Source: Pseudomonadota bacterium
Lineage (GTDB): Bacteria > Desulfobacterota > Binatia > Binatales > Binataceae
Length of the DNA stretch: 64,000 nucleotides
Assembly (NCBI GenBank): GCA_021324855.1
Contig: JAJPIG010000020.1
Location: 1-64,000, forward strand
Direction: 5' to 3'
Shown here: piece by piece, positions 39,493-46,722 of the stretch
Numbering within the stretch: position 1 is the first letter of the stretch
How the letters are laid out: every line of letters starts with the position of its first letter
Position numbers and translations under genes: made by a program
Notes under the pieces: model-generated
Told to the model about the DNA's origin: nothing
The model's database searches: none
Seen by the model: the letters and a program-made list of their open reading frames with translations, nothing else

Positions 39493-40269
39493 TCAGTCCG
39501 AAGAGTTAAGGTCCACCTGGTCCGGCAGTTCCGTCGCATCAGGGGCTTCAGCACCTGCTGCCTGTGGGACCGGAGTTGCGGTGCATCCGGGGTACTTGAT
39601 GATGATCTGACCCGAGTTGCTGGTCTGTTCGCAGACCACCGTCGGATTGGCGCCGGTCTGATACTGCAGATCAATCGTCATCGAGCCGGCACCGAGGTTG
39701 TCGAGGTTGAAGATGCCGTCGACGCGGCCATTCGGTGAGTCGAACAGGAAGACCGTCGGGACGCGCTGCTCGATCGCGAAGCTGCTGTTCAGATCCTCGA
39801 TATTGCCGGTGACCAGTGCGATCAGCGGAGCGCGCAGACCGAACCGGACATCCGGGGCCGCTTGGGGGGCGAGGACGCCGAGCGTTCCGCCAATCTGGGC
39901 CTGGACGATTCCATACGGCTGGTAGGTCGAGGCGAGCATCGTGGGCAGGTAGCCATTGATGATTTCAAGGCTCACGAGGTTCTTGTTACTGGCGGTCTTG
40001 GTGAGGATCATTCGCGCGGGAAGCTGTCCGTTCACGATCGCGAACGTGGTCGGCACGGTGCCGCGTAGCCGCCACGACGAGCGTGCATCGGAAAGGATCG
40101 CCGTGAAAGGCGTGCCGATCACACCGACGACGCGAAACGAGAGCTGACCCTGGACGTTGGGGAGACCACTCGTGCTGAGCACCGTGTTGCCGATGTTGCA
40201 GCCCGCGGCCGCCATCGCGAGCACGACCACCAGGAGCGGAGCTGACGCCTGCCTGAGCACCCTGAGCAT
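39493..40269 (-). CDS. Lipoprotein of unknown function
   Basis: 258 residues from the ATG at 40269, which has AGGGGAG eight bases upstream; a longer frame opens at 40344 inside the neighbouring gene but has no such site. The signal ends in the lipobox AAAGC at about residues 20-24, so the mature protein is lipid-anchored. The rest is predicted mostly beta with no cysteine-rich or catalytic motif, and ends with an acidic tail. Only 14 bases separate it from the large lipoprotein upstream, so the two form one operon and may be partners at the cell surface or periplasm. Confidence 0.7.
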   Translation of the reverse strand: MLRVLRQASAPLLVVVLAMAAAGCNIGNTVLSTSGLPNVQGQLSFRVVGVIGTPFTAILSDARSSWRLRGTVPTTFAIVNGQLPARMILTKTASNKNLVSLEIINGYLPTMLASTYQPYGIVQAQIGGTLGVLAPQAAPDVRFGLRAPLIALVTGNIEDLNSSFAIEQRVPTVFLFDSPNGRVDGIFNLDNLGAGSMTIDLQYQTGANPTVVCEQTSNSGQIIIKYPGCTATPVPQAAGAEAPDATELPDQVDLNSSD

Positions 40270-40283
40270 CGACAACTCCCCTC

Positions 40284-42323
40284 TCAGAGCGATGGACCCT
40301 GTTGGTCGGAGCAATTGCCGGGACAGACGCCGCCGTTGGTGCACATTACGCAGGGCGTCGACGTTGGTATCGGCGTCGGCACCATCACGTTCATTGCCGG
40401 AGGCACGAGCACTCCATTCTCGGCCCGCTCGACATCGTAGTCGTCGGCGGGCGCGCAGAACGAATAATTACCCGAATTTCCGGTACCGGCCGCGCCGACC
40501 TGACTCTGCTCGATTTGTACGCCATCCTTCAGGAGTTGGACGGTAGTTCCGCTGTCAAAGGGAAGTGACACCGTGCCCGAAAAGCTGCCGTGACCCGCAC
40601 AAAGTAGTGTGGGGATGCTGATGGATGCCGCCTCGCATTTGCCCGGCGGAGTGACGCCTGAGACTACCGAATACTCGTGAGTCGTGAACGGCGCCGGAGC
40701 GCCGTTATAGAGATCGATCGAGGTCGCGAACACGTCATAGGTGCCGGGCGATAGCGGCACGTTCAGGCGGAACCCCGCAGTGCAAGGTGGCGAGCCGCAG
40801 GCTGGAATCGCGAGCGGGGATGGTAACGCACTCACGATGTTGTTGGTGCCGGTGTCCTCAGCGAACACCTGGACCTCAGCGTTGCTGTTTACGCCGGGTG
40901 TGATTGAGACCGTCCCGGTAATCTGTGCGTGCGTGAGCGCGAAATTGCAATTCTGGTTGGTACCGCACGTAACCTTTCCGCCCGAGCTGGTGACCGGTGC
41001 GATCATCGTATCGAAGCCCGATGCAGATATGCGGATCGCATATGGGTTGGGGGAGGACGGCACGAAATTGAACGGCTGCGGCATCCCACTGCGGCCGGGT
41101 GTCGGATACTGGCCAAAAACGTTGGTCGAGGTGGTCGCAACCACAACGCAGTCGGCTGGCGTCGGAACCGTCGTGCAGTCGGTGCCATTACTCGAGGTTA
41201 GCAACTCAACCGTCGCGCCCTCGATCGGTACGGCCGGGTTGATCGTACAGTCGTCGCTGATGACGCCCGTCAGCACGCCGGTCTTTGCGCTCTTGACGGT
41301 GAAATTTACAATGTTGTTGATCCCGCGTTGTAACGGTTGCGGCGGACTTGGTGAGTTCGGTGTGACGAGGTCGTAAGTGGAGCCGGCGCCGAAAGCGAAG
41401 ATGTCGTAATTGGTGCCGTTCGGTCCGGCCGGTACCTGCATCGCGTATTCGCCGTTTCGGACTTCGGCGATAGCGACTTGGTTGCTGGTACCTGCGTTCT
41501 CAGCAATTACCACCTCTTTCTGGCCGGGCGGGATGCCTGAGACGCTGCCCTGAATCTGCGTCATCAAGCTGTTGACCGCGGGAGACCCCGTGGCATTCGG
41601 GACCAATGAGATTTGTGGCCCAATTGTGAATTTGCCCCCGGTCACGTTCGGCGGAGTAATCGGCGTCGGAACAGCGATCGCGAGCACCAGGGTCGTGAGT
41701 TTGTTTGCCTTAACCGGAAGCCGCGTCTGGGCGGTTACCGACGCGCCTTTGATCCTGACCGGATAACTGATGCATCCCTCGATCGGCGCGGGCGATTGCG
41801 AAGCGCAGTTCGGCACGATTGTGCCCGGGACATTCGGATCAATCTTCAATTGCACGGTGTGATAGGTCTGCGGCGGCACGCCTCCAGTGTTGAAGATAAC
41901 CACGTTGTCCTGCAGGGTCTGCAGGTCGACCTGCAGCTCGCTGGTGCCCGGATTGGTGTAAGGATTTGAAATGTTGAAGTACCGGCCGCCGGTGCTGATG
42001 TTTGTAAGAATCGTGCCGCTGCCCACCGGTCCGCCGACGCCGCTTGGAGCCGGAACATTGACCCATCCCGAGGTCGCATCGGTCGCATTGGCAGCGGGGT
42101 TGAGGCGGACCGAAATCAGGTTCAACAAGATGTTCTGAAAGCCCTGAAAATTCACCGACGGATCGTCCACCAGCCCGATTTCAAGACTGGCGGTAGTTGG
42201 CTGCGGCGTCGAGGTGGGCGGTGAGCTGCCCGTTCCACACGCCAAGGGCATCAACAAGGACAAAATCATCAGCAGGGGAGCCGCCAGCGCCAACGCGGCC
42301 GGAAAAACCGATCGAAATTTCAC
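40284..42323 (-). CDS. Large lipoprotein with DUF4382-like N-terminus and carboxypeptidase-regulatory-like repeats
   Basis: 679 residues from a GTG start at 42323. The signal ends with the lipobox PLAC at about residue 29, followed by a Ser/Thr/Pro linker. The domain after it (about 45-235) resembles DUF4382, with SLEIGLVDDPSV and a YHTVQLKID segment. Three or four beta-sandwich repeats of the carboxypeptidase regulatory-like/Cna-B type follow (for example GVISDDCTINPAVPIEGA and GTVSITPGV). The C-terminus is rich in Pro/Thr and cysteines (CVMCTNGGVCPGNC). No enzyme site is visible; a surface or periplasmic structural role is likely. Confidence 0.75.
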   Translation of the reverse strand: MKFRSVFPAALALAAPLLMILSLLMPLACGTGSSPPTSTPQPTTASLEIGLVDDPSVNFQGFQNILLNLISVRLNPAANATDATSGWVNVPAPSGVGGPVGSGTILTNISTGGRYFNISNPYTNPGTSELQVDLQTLQDNVVIFNTGGVPPQTYHTVQLKIDPNVPGTIVPNCASQSPAPIEGCISYPVRIKGASVTAQTRLPVKANKLTTLVLAIAVPTPITPPNVTGGKFTIGPQISLVPNATGSPAVNSLMTQIQGSVSGIPPGQKEVVIAENAGTSNQVAIAEVRNGEYAMQVPAGPNGTNYDIFAFGAGSTYDLVTPNSPSPPQPLQRGINNIVNFTVKSAKTGVLTGVISDDCTINPAVPIEGATVELLTSSNGTDCTTVPTPADCVVVATTSTNVFGQYPTPGRSGMPQPFNFVPSSPNPYAIRISASGFDTMIAPVTSSGGKVTCGTNQNCNFALTHAQITGTVSITPGVNSNAEVQVFAEDTGTNNIVSALPSPLAIPACGSPPCTAGFRLNVPLSPGTYDVFATSIDLYNGAPAPFTTHEYSVVSGVTPPGKCEAASISIPTLLCAGHGSFSGTVSLPFDSGTTVQLLKDGVQIEQSQVGAAGTGNSGNYSFCAPADDYDVERAENGVLVPPAMNVMVPTPIPTSTPCVMCTNGGVCPGNCSDQQGPSL

Positions 42324-42420
42324 TCGAAACCCACCCAGGGAGATTTAAGTCAGCGTTTGGGATAACCTAACGAGTAGATGAAGGCAAGCAAGAGGCGGGC
42401 GATGACGGGTAAGCACGCGC

Positions 42421-42450
42421 TTGACGAGACCGCATTCCGCCCACAAAAAT
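42421..42450 (+). promoter_or_regulatory. Candidate promoter of the VWA-FHA gene
   Basis: TTGACG (42421-42426) and AAAAAT (42445-42450) are 18 bases apart. The transcript start would lie about four bases before the ATG at 42461, and no ribosome binding site is present, so the mRNA may be leaderless. Confidence 0.35.
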
Positions 42451-42460
42451 TCCAATCGCT

Positions 42461-44107
42461 ATGCTGAGACGCGCGGGCTTCACGATCATCCTTTTTGTAG
42501 CGCTGCTCGCGCTTGCAGCCGCCGTAGGCGAAGCGCGCGCGGCGAACCTCAAGCTCTCGGTCGGCAATCCCGGACTGCAGCATTTCGACTCCGACGGCGG
42601 CGTCCAGCTCGACTTCGGACTTACGGACGAGAACGGCCAGCCGGTCGGCAATCTGCGCCCCGACAACGTGAAGGTATTTGAGGATGGCAAGCCGGCCAAG
42701 ATCGTCGATTTTCGGGGCGTCGGCCAGGGCCGACCCGTCGATATCGTGTTCGTGATGGACGTGACCGAGTCGATGCAACCCTACATCGATGCGGTCAAGC
42801 AGAACATGATCTCGTTCGCTCGCGATCTGCAATCGAACAATCGCGACTACCGGCTCGGCCTCGTCACCTTCGAGGACTACGTGATCTCGAAGTATCCCGA
42901 TTGCAACTGCGCCTACCGCGACAAGCTGACTTCTGACGTGAACGAATTCATCGCCTGGGTCGGCTCGTTGCATGCTGGCGGCGGCGGCGACATCCCCGAG
43001 GATCCGCTCGATGCGTTGGTGTATGCCGCCGGCTTTCCATATCGCCCTGAAGCGCAGGTCATCCTGATACTCATCACCGACGCGCCGCCGCACGTCAAAG
43101 GCGATGGTCCCGATCGCGAGGGCGACCTCGCCTATCAGAGGCATCACCCCGATCCTAATGCGGACGTGACCGAGGAGACCGGAGGCAGCGTAGCCCGGTT
43201 GCTGGAGAAGAACGGCATCACGCTGTATGCCGTCGTGCCGCCGCCGTTCATCGCGCCCGAGTATGCCCAGATCGTAAATGCGACGCACGGCCGCTCGTAC
43301 AACATCGTGACCGAGGAGGGACATTTCTCAGAGCTGGTGCGCGAACTCGGCCATTCGATCGCCACGCAATATTCGCTGACCTACCGCACCCCGCGGCCGA
43401 TCGAGGACGGCACCAATCGCAGCGTCGAGCTGCAGGTTGATTACAACGGTCAGACGGCGACCGCCGATACCTCCTACCAGGTGCGCGGCGTCGGCGGCGC
43501 GGCGATCAATGTGCCGGAGGAAGGCGCCGGCGGCGCCAACGTCGAGGGCACCGGTCTCGCCCAACTGTCGTTTAACTGGTGGAACCTCGCCGTGCCGATC
43601 ATCGCGCTGCTCGGACTCTTCGGACTCTCGCGGATGCATTTCGGCGTGTCAACGGAAGAACTCAACGCGATTGTTGCGGCGCAGGCGCAAGCGCCGATGC
43701 CGCGCGTTTCGATACCTGGCGCCGGGCGCGCGCCGCCGCGGCCATCGGCTCCGCCGCCGCCACCATCGGGCGTGGTCAGACCGCCGGCGCCCGTCGCGAC
43801 GCAGCGTTCGAATTCAGGCGCGCATCTCACGGCCATCGAGCCGGTCGACCCGATTCCGAACGATTTCAGCCTGTTCAAGGACGAGATCTCGGTGGGACGC
43901 GGCGAGGACAACGATGTGGTCATCCCGCATCCGAGCGTCTCGCGCGCGCATGCGCGGCTGATGCGGCGCGATGGCGTCTACGAGTTGACCGACCTCGGCT
44001 CGACCAACGGCAGCTTCGTCAACAACCAGCAGGTGCGCGGCTCGACCATTGTCGCCAACGGCAGCGAAGTTCGCTTCGGCAACATCAGGTTTATATTGCG
44101 ATTCTAG
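42461..44107 (+). CDS. VWA domain - transmembrane - FHA domain protein
   Basis: 548 residues. A signal peptide (about 1-27) is followed by a beta domain, then a von Willebrand A domain with the metal site D100-x-T102-x-S104 (VFVMDVTESM) extending to about residue 310. A single membrane helix near 370-388 (NLAVPIIALLGLFGL) leads to a Pro/Ala-rich linker and a C-terminal FHA domain (SVGRGEDNDVVIPHPSVSR, GSTNGSFVNN). The VWA part would lie outside the membrane and the FHA part, which reads phosphothreonine, inside. This suggests a transmembrane link between an outside ligand and Ser/Thr kinase signalling, but no kinase is adjacent. The gene ends overlapping the convergent receiver gene by 17 bases. 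Confidence 0.85.
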   Translation: MLRRAGFTIILFVALLALAAAVGEARAANLKLSVGNPGLQHFDSDGGVQLDFGLTDENGQPVGNLRPDNVKVFEDGKPAKIVDFRGVGQGRPVDIVFVMDVTESMQPYIDAVKQNMISFARDLQSNNRDYRLGLVTFEDYVISKYPDCNCAYRDKLTSDVNEFIAWVGSLHAGGGGDIPEDPLDALVYAAGFPYRPEAQVILILITDAPPHVKGDGPDREGDLAYQRHHPDPNADVTEETGGSVARLLEKNGITLYAVVPPPFIAPEYAQIVNATHGRSYNIVTEEGHFSELVRELGHSIATQYSLTYRTPRPIEDGTNRSVELQVDYNGQTATADTSYQVRGVGGAAINVPEEGAGGANVEGTGLAQLSFNWWNLAVPIIALLGLFGLSRMHFGVSTEELNAIVAAQAQAPMPRVSIPGAGRAPPRPSAPPPPPSGVVRPPAPVATQRSNSGAHLTAIEPVDPIPNDFSLFKDEISVGRGEDNDVVIPHPSVSRAHARLMRRDGVYELTDLGSTNGSFVNNQQVRGSTIVANGSEVRFGNIRFILRF

Positions 44108-44465
44108 CCGGCTGCGTTCCGGTTAGAGCGCGCGCGATGCGGCCCAGCACCTCATCCGTAATCGGTTTCGCCGCGTAAAAATTAACGCCCGCACCGCGGA
44201 CCTCGGCTTCGCGCCACGGCCGGGGTTCACTGGTCAGGTAGATGATCTTGGCGGCAGGTGTGAAGCGGCGCGCGCTCGCGATCACGCAATCGCAGAAACC
44301 GGGCAGGAGCGCATCCTCATCGATAACGATCAGGCGCGCATCGCCGGTGGCCAGCGCCCGTAGGGCGTCGCCGGTGTTGCCGCATTGGACCAGAGACCTG
44401 GTATCGAGCGCTGCCGAAGAAAGACTGTCGAGCAGCGTACGATCCGCGGAAACCGCCACCATCAT
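44091..44465 (-). CDS. Degenerate response-regulator receiver protein
   Basis: 124 residues from the ATG at 44465, chosen because GGAGGTGAG lies just upstream; a GTG at 44474 falls inside that ribosome binding site. The fold is receiver-like: VIDEDALLPG holds the phosphoacceptor Asp, and AAKPITDE holds the conserved Lys. The N-terminal acidic pair is reduced to a single Asp (VSADRT), so metal binding may be weak. No output domain is present. Its 3' end overlaps the VWA-FHA gene end. Confidence 0.7.
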   Translation of the reverse strand: MMVAVSADRTLLDSLSSAALDTRSLVQCGNTGDALRALATGDARLIVIDEDALLPGFCDCVIASARRFTPAAKIIYLTSEPRPWREAEVRGAGVNFYAAKPITDEVLGRIARALTGTQPARIAI

Positions 44466-44634
44466 GCCACTCACCTCCGCACCACATTGCCGCCGCTGTC
44501 CCCCGTTTCCGCGACGTGTTGATAGCTGCGCCGCTTATAGCACAGATTGGCGGCCGTCTGCATCCCCCCCAAGTCGAGCGCAACGGCCGAGCCGGTGAAT
44601 GATGGTGGTTGAATTTGCGGGCGCGCTCGCGCGG

Positions 44635-45084
44635 TCAGGTTACGCCGCCCTCCTGACGCATCCGGCGGCTCATCGCGAGCAAGACCGCGAGCAGGTCGCT
44701 GCGCGTCAAAATTCCGCGCAAGGTTCCTTTTTCGACGATCGGAATCGCGCCGAATCGTTCGCGGCGCATCAACTCGGCCGCCTGCTCGATTGTATCGGTC
44801 GGCTTTAGCGTCATCACGTTGGAGGTCATCACGGATTCGACCGCAATCCGTTCGGGGTCCACCTTTGTTGCATGTCCGCTCGCTGCGCTCGCGGCGATTT
44901 CAACCGCGCGCCCCGCGTCGCGAAGATCGCGATCGGTGACGATCCCAACCAGCTTGCCGTTCTGCACGACCGGAAGTTGATTAATGCGATGTTCTTCGAG
45001 CAGGGCGCGCGCATGCGCGACCGAATCGAGCGGTTTTACAGTATGGACGGTCAGCTTCATCCAGCGTTCGATCGTCAACTCCAT
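44635..45084 (-). CDS. Tandem CBS-domain protein
   Basis: 149 residues comprising two CBS domains (about 8-57 and 84-135), with RINQLPVVQNGKLVGIVTDRDL and FGAIPIVEKGTLRGILTRSDL as the ligand strands. A CBS pair (Bateman module) binds adenine nucleotides such as AMP, ATP or NAD. It is separated by 33 bases from the second CBS gene and shares the sigma54 promoter at 45572-45586. Stand-alone CBS pairs of this type include the DosR-regulated Hrp1 of mycobacteria. Confidence 0.88.
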   Translation of the reverse strand: MELTIERWMKLTVHTVKPLDSVAHARALLEEHRINQLPVVQNGKLVGIVTDRDLRDAGRAVEIAASAASGHATKVDPERIAVESVMTSNVMTLKPTDTIEQAAELMRRERFGAIPIVEKGTLRGILTRSDLLAVLLAMSRRMRQEGGVT

Positions 45085-45117
45085 CGGGGGTGTCCTTTCG
45101 ATGCGAGGGCCGCTCCG

Positions 45118-45519
45118 CTACGCCGCCGAGGGTCGACCGGTTGCTTTTTGATGGCGAGTCAAATCGAGGAAGGCCCGCAGCATATCGCTGATTGTGATAA
45201 TTCCGACCAATTTGCCATCGTCAACGACCGGAAGTCCGCCAATCTGCCGATTCAGCATCAGGGTGGCGACTTCTTCCAACGGCGTGGATGAACTGACAGT
45301 CAGCGGATCGGACACCATCGCGGCATCGACCAGCGTCGTCTTCAGATAGCCGGAATGGGCTCGGATATCGCCCTCGGTCAGGATTCCAATTACCCGACCA
45401 TCCTCGACCACCGGCAATCGCCGGAACCTCTCGGCCGTCATCAGCGCCTTCGCGGCGTCGAGTCGATCGCGCGGACCGATGGCAGTCGGCTTGGACGTCA
45501 TATACTCGCCTGTGCGCAT
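45118..45519 (-). CDS. Tandem CBS-domain protein, first gene of the pair
   Basis: 133 residues made of two CBS domains (about 6-55 and 70-122), with RRLPVVEDGRVIGILTEGD and IGGLPVVDDGKLVGIITISD. The start ATG at 45519 follows AAGGGG. It is the promoter-proximal gene behind the minus-strand sigma54 promoter. Sequence similarity to the CBS half of the stress protein across the divergent promoter suggests a shared origin, but the pairs are clearly diverged. Confidence 0.88.
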   Translation of the reverse strand: MRTGEYMTSKPTAIGPRDRLDAAKALMTAERFRRLPVVEDGRVIGILTEGDIRAHSGYLKTTLVDAAMVSDPLTVSSSTPLEEVATLMLNRQIGGLPVVDDGKLVGIITISDMLRAFLDLTRHQKATGRPSAA

Positions 45520-45571
45520 CGCTATCCCCTTCGGATCCTAAAGGTTTAGAATGAAACCCAGCAGAGTTTAC

Positions 45572-45586
45572 GCAAGTTGGTTGCCA
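45572..45586 (-). promoter_or_regulatory. Sigma54 (-24/-12) promoter of the CBS gene pair
   Basis: On the minus strand the sequence TGGCAA-CCAAC-TTGC matches the sigma54 consensus TGGCAC-N5-TTGC at all but one position, and the GG and GC are exactly ten bases apart. The transcript start would be near 45560, about 40 bases before the ATG at 45519. Confidence 0.65.
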
Positions 45587-45605
45587 TAGTAGTGAATGCT
45601 ATGGC
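45583..45605. repeat. Inverted repeat between divergent promoters, candidate activator or repressor site
   Basis: GCCATAG (45583-45589) and CTATGGC (45599-45605) are perfect 7-base arms around nine bases. The left arm overlaps the -24 element of the CBS promoter and lies about 180 bases upstream of the stress-protein transcription start, a usual distance for a sigma54 enhancer site. Confidence 0.45.
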
Positions 45606-45760
45606 TTTGGCTGAGTATCGAGTCGCGAAGCCGGACTGCTGATCCCGATTGGGTCCGATGGGCAGTCGCCGATGGCGCGAAAGGAGACATCGAGAACGTC
45701 GAGGGGGGTCCGCACAGAAATAAGACGGGGCTTAGAGGGCAGGCATTTTACGGTTTTGGA

Positions 45761-45776
45761 TGGCACAATTGTCGCT
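45761..45776 (+). promoter_or_regulatory. Sigma54 (-24/-12) promoter of the stress-protein gene
   Basis: TGGCAC-AATTG-TCGCT: the -24 box is perfect, the -12 box has TCGC for TTGC, and GG to GC spacing is exactly ten. The start would be near 45787, leaving a leader of about 30 bases that includes the GAGGAG ribosome binding site before the ATG at 45819. Confidence 0.6.
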
Positions 45777-45818
45777 TGGCAATACGATCGACCGCTTCCG
45801 AATTGAGGAGAGGAAGTC

Positions 45819-46637
45819 ATGGCCTTTCCGTTCAAGAAGATTCTTTGCCCCATCGATTTCGACGAGAACTCGCTCGTTGCGTTGGATGTCGCAGTACAGC
45901 TTGCCCGGCAAACTGATGGCGTCGTTCATGTCCTGCACGTCGTGCCGATGATCATTCCGCCGACCGGCACGCCAATCTACGTCGACCTTTACAAGGAGCA
46001 GGAACAGGTCGCGCGTCAAAAGCTCGACGAGATCTCAAAGAAGCGGTTGGCGGCGATCAAGCACGAGTTGCTGGTCCACACCGGAGAGCCCCCGGCCGCA
46101 ATCCTGAGCGCCCAGCGCAGAATCAACGCGGACGTGATCGTGATGGCGACGCACGGCCGCAAGGGCTTCTCGCGGGTCATTCTCGGCAGCGTCGCCGAAA
46201 TCGTGATGCGCGAGGCGCTCTGTCCGGTGCTGACGGTGCGCAACATCACCCCCACCGATCGCCGGCGTGTGACCGGTTGGATGACGACCAATCCAACCAG
46301 CGTCGGGCCGGACGAGAAACTCTCGAATATCGAGATGATTATGCAGGAGGGCGGCTATCGCTCCGTACCGGTGGTTAAAGACGGCAAGCTGGTCGGGATC
46401 GTGACCGATCGCGATCTGCGCCGTCACACCGGCTACCTGCCGCATACAGAAGCCAGGATGGCGATGAGCGAGCAGCCTGTGACCGTGACGCCCGCCACGC
46501 CGATCGAGGAAGCGGCGCGCCTGTTGCGCGAACGCAAAATCGGAGCGCTGCCGGTCGTCGAAGATGGAACGCTGGTCGGTATCATCACCACGTCGGATTT
46601 GCTCAACGCCTTCCTCCAGGAGCACGAGGGCAAATGA
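45819..46637 (+). CDS. Universal stress protein fused to a CBS pair
   Basis: 272 residues. The UspA domain is about 1-147 and has the ATP-binding signature THGRKGFSRVILGSVAE (G-2x-G-9x-GS). A CBS pair follows (about 150-265), with YRSVPVVKDGKLVGIVTDRD and IGALPVVEDGTLVGIITTSD. Both halves bind adenine nucleotides, so the protein could report cellular energy state. The ATG at 45819 follows GAGGAGAGGAAG. It is the first gene of a rightward run that probably continues through the kinase, synthetase, acetate kinase and glgX genes. Confidence 0.9.
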   Translation: MAFPFKKILCPIDFDENSLVALDVAVQLARQTDGVVHVLHVVPMIIPPTGTPIYVDLYKEQEQVARQKLDEISKKRLAAIKHELLVHTGEPPAAILSAQRRINADVIVMATHGRKGFSRVILGSVAEIVMREALCPVLTVRNITPTDRRRVTGWMTTNPTSVGPDEKLSNIEMIMQEGGYRSVPVVKDGKLVGIVTDRDLRRHTGYLPHTEARMAMSEQPVTVTPATPIEEAARLLRERKIGALPVVEDGTLVGIITTSDLLNAFLQEHEGK

Positions 46638-46675
46638 CCCGCCGCGCGGCGATCGAGTTCTGAGCGAATCGACGC

Positions 46676-46691
46676 CGCTACGGCCGTAGCG
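46676..46691. repeat. 16-base perfect palindrome
   Basis: CGCTACGGCCGTAGCG lies in the 85-base gap between the stress-protein and kinase genes. It may form a stable hairpin in the transcript and tune expression of the downstream genes, or bind a dimeric protein. Confidence 0.4.
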
Positions 46692-46722
46692 CTCGCCGGG
46701 GCCGGGCGACCGGAGAGTAGAC

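Larger units (their letters stand above)
45520..45818. other. Divergent control region between CBS and stress-protein genes
   Basis: 299 bases with no gene. It holds two opposed sigma54 promoters and the inverted repeat listed separately. Binding of one sigma54 activator here could control both transcripts. Confidence 0.5.

Noticed and set aside
42350-43324. A 324-codon open frame on the minus strand over the VWA gene
   Set aside because: It is antisense to the VWA-FHA protein, whose domains are clear; its composition is typical of a shadow.
45520-45818. DosR-type operator (TTSGGGACT palindrome) in the stress block
   Set aside because: No sequence resembling the 20-base DosR box is present in the divergent region or before hsp20; the similarity to that regulon is in gene content only.
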